This document shows positions 58,212-64,000 of a stretch of 64,000 nucleotides of DNA, one piece after another. Within the stretch, counting starts at the first letter, position 1. The number at the start of each line of letters is the position of its first letter. Origin of the DNA: Nothopassalora personata. Taxonomy: Eukaryota > Ascomycota > Dothideomycetes > Mycosphaerellales > Mycosphaerellaceae. The DNA is taken from the NCBI GenBank assembly GCA_033816765.1, contig CM066291.1, forward strand, positions 2,294,001 through 2,358,000, in the 5' to 3' direction. Made by a program: the position numbers and the translations under genes. The notes under the pieces are model-generated. The model did no database searches. It saw only the letters and a program-made list of their open reading frames with translations, and was not told where the DNA came from.

Positions 58212-58958
58212 ATGGGTCGTCTTCACAGCAACGGAAAGGGTATCTCTGCGAGCGCCATCCCATACTCGCGCGCTCCACCGGCCTGGCTCAAGACCACGCC
58301 GGACCAGGTTGTCGACCAGATCTGCAAGCTCGCAAAGAAGGGCGCCACTCCATCGCAGATTGGTGTTGTCCTCCGTGACAGCCACGGTGTCGCACAGGTC
58401 AAGATCGTCACTGGTATGTCAGAGTGGAAGGAAATAGCGCATGTCCCACGAGCGCAATTGACACAACCGCCCACAGGTAACAAGATCCTTCGGATCCTGA
58501 AGTCCAACGGTATGCCTACCTCGCAGCTCGTCCAGCCCGTGTGAAAGAGGAACAGAATGAAGTCTGCATTGTCGGGCTTGCAAAAGATGGAGTACATGCA
58601 ATGCTGCACAATCTGCACATGCACATGATTACGCCTCTGCTTGGTCACAGACTGACAGAGTGATGATAGGCCTCGCCCCAGAGATCCCAGAGGACCTCTA
58701 CATGCTGATCAAGAAGGTATGTCACCGTTGAGATTACCTACACTTCACCTCGCGTGATGTGCGTGCTGACATTCATCTGCCAAGGCCGTTGCCGTCCGCA
58801 AGCACCTCGAGCGCAACCGCAAGGACAAGGACAGCAAGTTCCGCCTCATTCTCATCGAGTCCCGTATCCACCGTCTCTCCCGCTACTACAAGACCGTGGG
58901 TGCCCTCCCACCAACCTGGAGATACGAGAGCGCCACTGCCAGCACCCTTGTCGCATAA
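58212..58958 (+). CDS. rps13: 40S ribosomal protein S13 (uS15)
   Basis: Exons 58,212-58,413, 58,477-58,509, 58,670-58,716 and 58,785-58,958 give exactly 151 aa, the eukaryotic length. It starts [20 protein letters not shown] and contains [16 protein letters not shown] and [18 protein letters not shown] segments that bind 18S rRNA in the small-subunit platform. Three introns (63, 160 and 68 bp) break the gene early; intron 2 is unusually long for this window. All junctions are GT-AG and restore conserved residues ([20 protein letters not shown]). Confidence 0.95.
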
Positions 58959-59564
58959 GCGTGTGCATGCGGCTTCGCTGAAGGATATAAACTGGTTGTG
59001 GTCGGGTTGTCGCATCTGCGGGAAGGAAGCACGGCGTCTGGAGGGAACATTTTGCACCAAGATGTGCGCCTTCGCCACGGCGTTGGCAGAAAAGATCACG
59101 ATGGCTCATTCGTAATCATGAATCAACCAAATTTACGCGCGACGCAACCAGTGTCTACTCTCTCCCATCTCTCTACCTCGCTTCACATTGTATTGTATAA
59201 GATCTGTCCAGTATCTCGTATCTTCGCATGGCTCGATCCTTTTGGAATTCACCTAGCCATGTGCCTCACCTGTCTCACGATCCGTCTGCCGATATCTTCT
59301 GCCTTAGGCTTCTACAAAGATCTGCCAAGAACGGCAGTCGCACGCGAGATCAGCCGAAGCTATCGACTTCGTGCCGGAGATAGAGCCATCTCAACAGCAC
59401 GCCATCTCTGTAGTTCATGTCGGCACCATGGCTGTCGCAAGCTCCCACGAAATCTTTTAATCTTTTCCAATAATGCTTAATGAAGAGCACCACGTAGCAT
59501 AAGATGAAACCACGACAGTCCACGACCAGAAAATAGTGATACGCAACAACAGATCGCCACCATC
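58959..59564. other. Intergenic, no gene recognised
   Basis: This is the 3' flank of RPS13 and upstream region of the permease gene. Open frames here (for example 58,998-59,480) overlap the RPS13 3' UTR and have no domain. Confidence 0.5.
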
Positions 59565-61312
59565 ATGGCCCACGACACAGAAGAAAGCACCACTCCCACC
59601 AGTGACAATGGGAAGGACCCCGATCCCATCAACTCCATCGTCCCTGACTATAACACCTTCACCACCACCCTCACCTCAAGCAAAACCACCCACCCCTCCC
59701 CCTCCACCGACTTCGTCACAACCCACGAAGAAAACTCCCTCCAACGCGGCCTCCACCAACGCCACATCTCCCTCATCGCCATTGCCGGCGCAATCGGCAC
59801 AGGCCTCTTCCTCGGCCTCGGCTCCAGTATCCAAACCGCCGGTCCCCTCGGCGCGCTCCTAGGCTACGCCGTCGTCGGCCTGATCGTCTGCGCGGTCCAA
59901 TTCGCTCTTGGAGAGGTTACGGCGCTTTTACCGGTGACGGGGAGTTTTGTCAGGCATGCCGAGTTCTTGGTCGATCCGGCGATGGGGTTTGCGGTGGGGT
60001 GGAATATTGTTTATGGGAATTGGTTGAGTGTGCCGGCGGAGATAAGTGCGATTTGTGTGTTGTTTCAGTATTGGACGGATCTCAATAGTTCGTTGTGGAT
60101 TGTGTTGGTCATTGGGTTGACGTTTTTGGTCGGGATTTGTTTGGTTAGGGTCTATGGTGAGGTATGTTTTGGTTTGAGGGAAAGGGGGGTGGAGATGCTG
60201 ATGTGGTCGTGCAGATTGAGTTCTGGTTCGCGCTTTTGAAGATTGTGTTCATCATCTTCTTGATCATTCTGGGACTGGTAATCAATCTGGGCGGTGTCCC
60301 TGGAGTTCCTCGCCGCGGGTTTCAGTACTGGAAGAATCCTGGACCGTTCGTGGAGTACATCGCGACTGGCTCTTGGGGCAATTTTCTCGGATTCTGGGCG
60401 TGTATGAGCTCCGCGGTCTTCTCTTTTGCTGGAACAGAATCCGTGGCTATGGCCGCTGCAGAGACTAGGAATCCGCGTCAGGTCATTCCCAGAGCTTGCA
60501 AACGAGTTTTCGCTCGTGTCTTCCTCTTCTACATCTTGTCTGTGCTGATAGTGGGCATGTTGGTGGCCAGCGACGACCCTCGTCTTGATGATCAGTCCGG
60601 TACTGCCGCGCAGTCCCCATTCGTCATTGCGGCCTCAGCAGCGGGTATCAAGGCCATCCCATCTGTCGTCAATGCGGTTGTGATCACTTCCGCATGGTCA
60701 TCTTCCAACCAGGCTCTTCTCTCCGGAACTCGTGTCCTCTACGCGCTGGCTCTGAAGAAGCAAGCACCAAGCATCCTGCTCCGAACCACTTCATGGGGTG
60801 TCCCATACGTCTGCGTAGTCGTCCAGACAGCATTCATGTTCTTGGCATTCATGTCGCTATCCGATGGCGCCTTGACGGTATTCAACTGGTTCGTGGATCT
60901 GACAGCTTGCGGTGTGCTGATCAGCTGGATCTCGATTCTCATCAACCACCAACGCCTGATCCTTGCGATGAAGAAGCAGGCTATACCCATGTCAAAACTT
61001 CCTTGGCACAACGCATGGACAACTTTCTCGACACCTGCGGCGTTGCTCATGTGTGTGATCATTCTGTTCACGGCGGGCTTTAGTACGTTCACAAAGGGTA
61101 ATTGGTCAACAAGCGGCTTTGTCTCGAACTATCTGGATATACCGCTGGTATTGACTGCTTTCCTGCTGTGGAAAGTGTTCAAGAAGACACGATTTGTGAA
61201 GCTTGAGGATATTCCACTACAGGATGCGCTGGACGAGATCGAGCGCAAGCCTGAGATGCCGGAACCCGCGAAAAAGGGATGGCGGAAAGTCATCGGGTTG
61301 CTATGGGACTGA
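59565..61312 (+). CDS. Amino-acid permease, fungal YAT/AAP family
   Basis: Exons 59,565-60,161 and 60,215-61,312 give 564 aa. The 53-bp intron has a GTATGT donor and a GTGCAG acceptor. A Ser/Thr-rich cytosolic N-terminus leads to the AAP signature RGLHQRHISLIAIAGAIGTG at the first membrane helix, and about 12 helices follow. A FSFAGTESVAMAAAETRNPR motif (helices 6-7 region) and ITSAWSSSNQALLSGTRVLY are conserved in proton-coupled fungal permeases such as Dip5, Gap1 and Agp types. Substrate range cannot be read from sequence. The start is the first ATG of the frame, in a CATC context. Confidence 0.9.
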
Positions 61313-61558
61313 GCACTAGCTATACTGAATTTTCATGGAACGCTGCGGCGAATCTTCGCATCAAGTCCAGCGCGGTGTAATGTCCTGGCGACAGCGTAAT
61401 CAATATCAGCAATTGGACATCCATGCCACCATCACATGTACAGCTCCCTGCTGCAAGTCAGAATGCTCCACCAAATAATTACTTCACGACACTTACCGGA
61501 GCGTAGTACCTGCTGCCGAGGTACGGCTCAATTTGCACCGCTCGCACTGCTGCCAAGA

Positions 61559-61780
61559 CTAGTTCTCGCTAAGTCTGGATGTTCGCAGATACGTGGTGCA
61601 GAAGTGCTCGAGATGAGCCGCCAGCCCAGACATCCCCGTCTGCTCGTTTGCGTACTCGGCCAGCTCCCGTGGGATGCAGATACATCTCGATTGCAGAGCC
61701 CCGCTAGGCTCGATCTCAAGTGCACCATTGTGGCGCGAAAGCGACAATACGCCAAAGGTTCGAGTATTTGGATGCGCCAT
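61559..61780 (-). CDS. Small hypothetical protein at the transposon edge
   Basis: The minus-strand ATG at 61,780 gives 73 aa (MAHPNTRTFGVLSLSRHNGA...) with balanced composition. The ATG lies 25 bp from the Copia LTR at 61,805, so any promoter or upstream exon would have been displaced by that insertion. No family is recognised and a chance frame is possible. Confidence 0.25.
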   Translation of the reverse strand: MAHPNTRTFGVLSLSRHNGALEIEPSGALQSRCICIPRELAEYANEQTGMSGLAAHLEHFCTTYLRTSRLSEN

Positions 61781-61804
61781 GTAGTGGATTTCGCATAGAG
61801 TAAC

Positions 61805-62415
61805 TGTTGTAAACAGGTATTTGACGAGTACAAGCTTCTAGATTAAAACGATAGGGTAGATTAGTAACCCTTATGAATTGCTACAGGGTGTGAGACTATC
61901 TAGCTACAGAAACAGTATAATATAGTGTGTATGTGCTAAGTCCTAACTAATATAGCTATTAGTTACCTAATTTACAACACTCCCCCTTTAGACTAACTGC
62001 TATAAGGGCAGTCTAATCAACTTAATATTACCTATATTACTATATTAGTCTTAAACACCTTTACTAGCTTTAGATACTAGATTAGCTATAAGTAGGCATA
62101 TACTAAGGATAGCAATCTTATTAGATCTATATATATAAGAGATCTTTATAGACCTACTTTTAGATATATTTAGGCCTTATCTTTCCGCTTTTAGAAGTAA
62201 ATAGAAGATTCTCTCGGCTTAAGAAGGCTCTTATAGCTAGGTAGCAACGTATAGACCTTATAGGTATATATAAAAGATGCTAGTTCTTTACTAAGTAACT
62301 CTCTCTACTTTATACTACTTTATACCTCTCTTACCCCCTTCTAGACTACTATATATACTTATATATACTAATAACTACTATACGTATATTCTTAAAGCTT
62401 TTTAAGAAGCTTTAG
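61805..62415 (-). mobile_element. RIP-degraded 3' end of a Copia element with LTR
   Basis: The LTR is 61,805-61,979 (175 bp) with ends TGTTGTAAA and TTTACAACA. Next to it lies CTCCCCCTTTAGA, the complement of a polypurine tract, so the element is on the minus strand. The interior to 62,415 is AT-rich with RIP-type stops. The minus strand near 62,190-61,990 still resembles the end of Copia RNase H (RSIKISYIYRSNKIA, then LLIANLVSKASKGV). The 5' part is missing: it is replaced by, or lies beyond, the Gypsy starting at 62,416. Confidence 0.75.
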
Positions 62416-62599
62416 TGTAAGGGCGCGCGTACCATAGGGTCCGAATGAGATAGTTGTTGTTCTACGAAGCTACGAAAGAGGAGCGCGAGGCGCGGCGGAT
62501 AGATAAAGCATCGCCAAGCCGCGCTAACCCGATGCGGAAGGTCCGAGGTTCCGCCGGGACGACGCATCGTCAGTGAAGGGTCGCGGGCTGCCCGTGACA
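62416..62599 (-). repeat. 3' LTR of a younger Gypsy element (minus strand)
   Basis: This 184-bp stretch starts TGTAAGGGCGCGCG and ends GCCCGTGACA, so on the minus strand it runs TGTCACGGGC to CCCTTACA. It is followed by a pyrimidine-rich CCCCCCCTCTC, the complement of the polypurine tract. The partner LTR is outside the window, so the boundaries rest on the TGT/ACA ends and the tract. Confidence 0.7.
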
Positions 62600-64000
62600 G
62601 TACCCCCCCTCTCAAAACTCGTCTCAGTCCTCTGAGCGTTCAGTCCATTAACTCGCCTATCCATCGTCTTGTGCGGCCACTTATCACCCTTGCCTGTCGA
62701 ACTCCATAATCGTGCAAACGTCCAATCGTCTTCAAGGTCGTCCTCCATCTCTGTCACTACTGCTGCGGCTTGCGCATCAGACTCTGTTTGCTCATACTGC
62801 TGGCACGCCCAGGGCCTAAGCCCCTCTTCGGCGAACGCTCGCGTCTGATCCTTTTGACCAAGGTTGGGTATCAATGCAGGCTCTGCAGGGTTCGCTAGAA
62901 CATCGGTACAACTGTCTGTTCTGTCGTAGAGCTGAGGGCGGCGGCTTGCACCGTGATCCTCAGTTGGGACGACGGACTTTCCTGTAACCTGATCATCGTA
63001 GCGGTGCGTAGTGAACATGCGCTGACCAGATTCTATCAGAGGCAAGGCTCGGCTAGGCTTATTTGTGGCGGTGTCTCTGTCGACCCTGATCGTGTTAAGT
63101 CCGAGCACCTCATTGACTGGAGACCAGTCAGATGGCGTTGCGAAGCCCTGAGGCGTGGGCAAATCCGGCCGGCTGTGGTGAAAGTCCGCAAGAGCGGCGG
63201 CTGCCCTCACAAACAGGTCCTCTGCAGGTTGCCAAGTCTCTCCGGCCTCCATATCCTGATAGCCAGTCCATCGCACCTTGTACCAAGTGTCCACCTTGCG
63301 CTTCTTTCCCTTCTTCACTTTGCCTGCGCGCTTCCGCGTGTACATGTCCAAGATCTTGTCCACCTCATATTCTGGTGCCGGGGCTGTGACTGTGACATCG
63401 GCGACTGCGTCAGCTGCAGTTGTGTCGGGTTCGATGGCCACTGGCGGCGGCGGTGCCAGGTGCTGTCCCTCGAGCGGTGGGAGATCGGGGTTGTCGGCTC
63501 GCTGTAACAGGGAGGTGTGGAAGCAATTATCGAGTCCGCTCAATGCATCCGACAGGTTCAGCTTGTATGACAGCCTAGCGGGCATCACCTCCGTGATCTG
63601 GTACGGTCCTGCATATCTGCGGTCCAGCTTCTTGGATGGTCGAGTGGTGCGAATGTTCTTCGTGCTTAGATACACCCAGTCGCCAACCTTGTAGTCTGGT
63701 GGGATGCTTCGGTGCCTGTTTGCTGCTTCGGCTTGCAGCGCCTGTGACATCCTCATGTTCTCTTGAAGATTGCGATGTAGCTCACAGATGCGTTTGGCGA
63801 AGGCTTCGGCTGACTTGCTGTCGAGTCGCTGAAGGGTTGTCATGTGTCGGTCCTTGCCTGCTTGCAAATCGATACGCTCGGTGAACTCTGGGTTATATCC
63901 AACATTGGCGTAGAACGGTGACACTCCAGTGGTCTCCGACACTCGGTTGTTAATAGCGAACTGCGCTAAGCACAGCCAGTCGGCCCAGTCGCTCTGTGCC
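62524..64000 (-). CDS. Gypsy polyprotein C-terminus (integrase end plus chromodomain), partial
   Basis: An open minus frame runs from the window edge to TGA at 62,524, about 490 codons with no stop. It begins within integrase (DWADWLCLAQFAINN, then TTGVSPFYANVGYNPEF), continues through the C-terminal GPY/F-like domain (YKVGDWVYLSTKNIRTTRPS, RRYAGPYQITEV) and a chromodomain (VDKILDMYTRKRAGKVKKGK, then WYKVRWTGYQDM, ETWQPAEDL), and adds a 200-residue tail. The frame crosses the polypurine tract and stops inside the LTR. No RIP damage is visible, so the insertion looks young and possibly active. The upstream part is outside the window. Confidence 0.9.
   Translation of the reverse strand, partial: AQSDWADWLCLAQFAINNRVSETTGVSPFYANVGYNPEFTERIDLQAGKDRHMTTLQRLDSKSAEAFAKRICELHRNLQENMRMSQALQAEAANRHRSIPPDYKVGDWVYLSTKNIRTTRPSKKLDRRYAGPYQITEVMPARLSYKLNLSDALSGLDNCFHTSLLQRADNPDLPPLEGQHLAPPPPVAIEPDTTAADAVADVTVTAPAPEYEVDKILDMYTRKRAGKVKKGKKRKVDTWYKVRWTGYQDMEAGETWQPAEDLFVRAAAALADFHHSRPDLPTPQGFATPSDWSPVNEVLGLNTIRVDRDTATNKPSRALPLIESGQRMFTTHRYDDQVTGKSVVPTEDHGASRRPQLYDRTDSCTDVLANPAEPALIPNLGQKDQTRAFAEEGLRPWACQQYEQTESDAQAAAVVTEMEDDLEDDWTFARLWSSTGKGDKWPHKTMDRRVNGLNAQRTETSFERGGTVTGSPRPFTDDASSRRNLGPSASG

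Noticed and set aside
58510..58669. C/D snoRNA in rps13 intron 2
   Set aside because: The C-like box is at the 3' end and the D-like box precedes it, the reverse of the required order; there are no terminal stems.

Overview
The window looks like nuclear DNA of a filamentous ascomycete, most likely a dothideomycete; the class is inferred from gene content, not tested. Genes have short introns (about 47-60 bp) with GTAAGT-like donors, CTAAC/CTGAC-like branch points and CAG/TAG acceptors. The set is fungal: Mcd4, Atg14, Mph1, an Mtr-type permease, a C2H2 plus fungal-trans regulator, a YAT permease and 2EXR/F-box-like families. Repeats at the left end have CpA/TpG converted to TpA, and former Trp/Gln codons have become TAG/TAA, the signature of repeat-induced point mutation (RIP).

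Layout. 1-14,453 is a RIP-degraded transposon block: an inverted Gypsy fragment (1-430), a full-length Gypsy chromovirus (1,024-7,957) with two 387-bp LTRs and a CTCGC target duplication, inserted inside the ORF of an integrase-core (rve) element (minus strand, 10,661 down to 7,958, continuing at 1,023), then a Tc1/mariner relic (plus) and an unclassified long ORF (minus). The block ends about 220 bp before the first intact gene. 14,677-61,312 is a gene island. 61,805-64,000 is a second transposon edge: a RIP-degraded Copia 3' end followed by an apparently undamaged Gypsy chromovirus that runs off the window.

Intact genes, left to right: SRP receptor beta subunit (+), atg14 (-), a conserved fungal coiled protein with a GC-AG intron (+), a small single-pass membrane protein (+), mcd4 (+), an mtr-type amino-acid permease (-), a divergent calmodulin (+), a GFA-family protein (-) diverging from mph1 (+), a C2H2/fungal-trans regulator (-), an OsmC-like protein (-), a divergent dihydroxyacetone-kinase-like protein (+), a repeat-bearing predicted GPI wall protein (-), ribosomal protein S13 (+) and a YAT-type permease (+). 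They are mostly housekeeping genes and do not form one pathway.

Between them lie decayed genes: F-box-like fragments (16.5-17.2 kb), a frameshifted C2H2 finger (17.9 kb), an adenylation-domain pseudogene next to an MFS pseudogene (27.9-30.2 kb), a broken secreted-type gene (34 kb), a broken 2EXR-like gene (35 kb) and a cluster of decaying paralogues (52.5-55.6 kb). The most unusual items are an orphan gene-like segment inside a 546-bp intron of mcd4, a frame that reads continuously across the Gypsy insertion, a 25-bp tandem duplication that explains a frameshift, and a wall-protein gene with four 69-bp repeats whose 5' end is itself tandemly duplicated.
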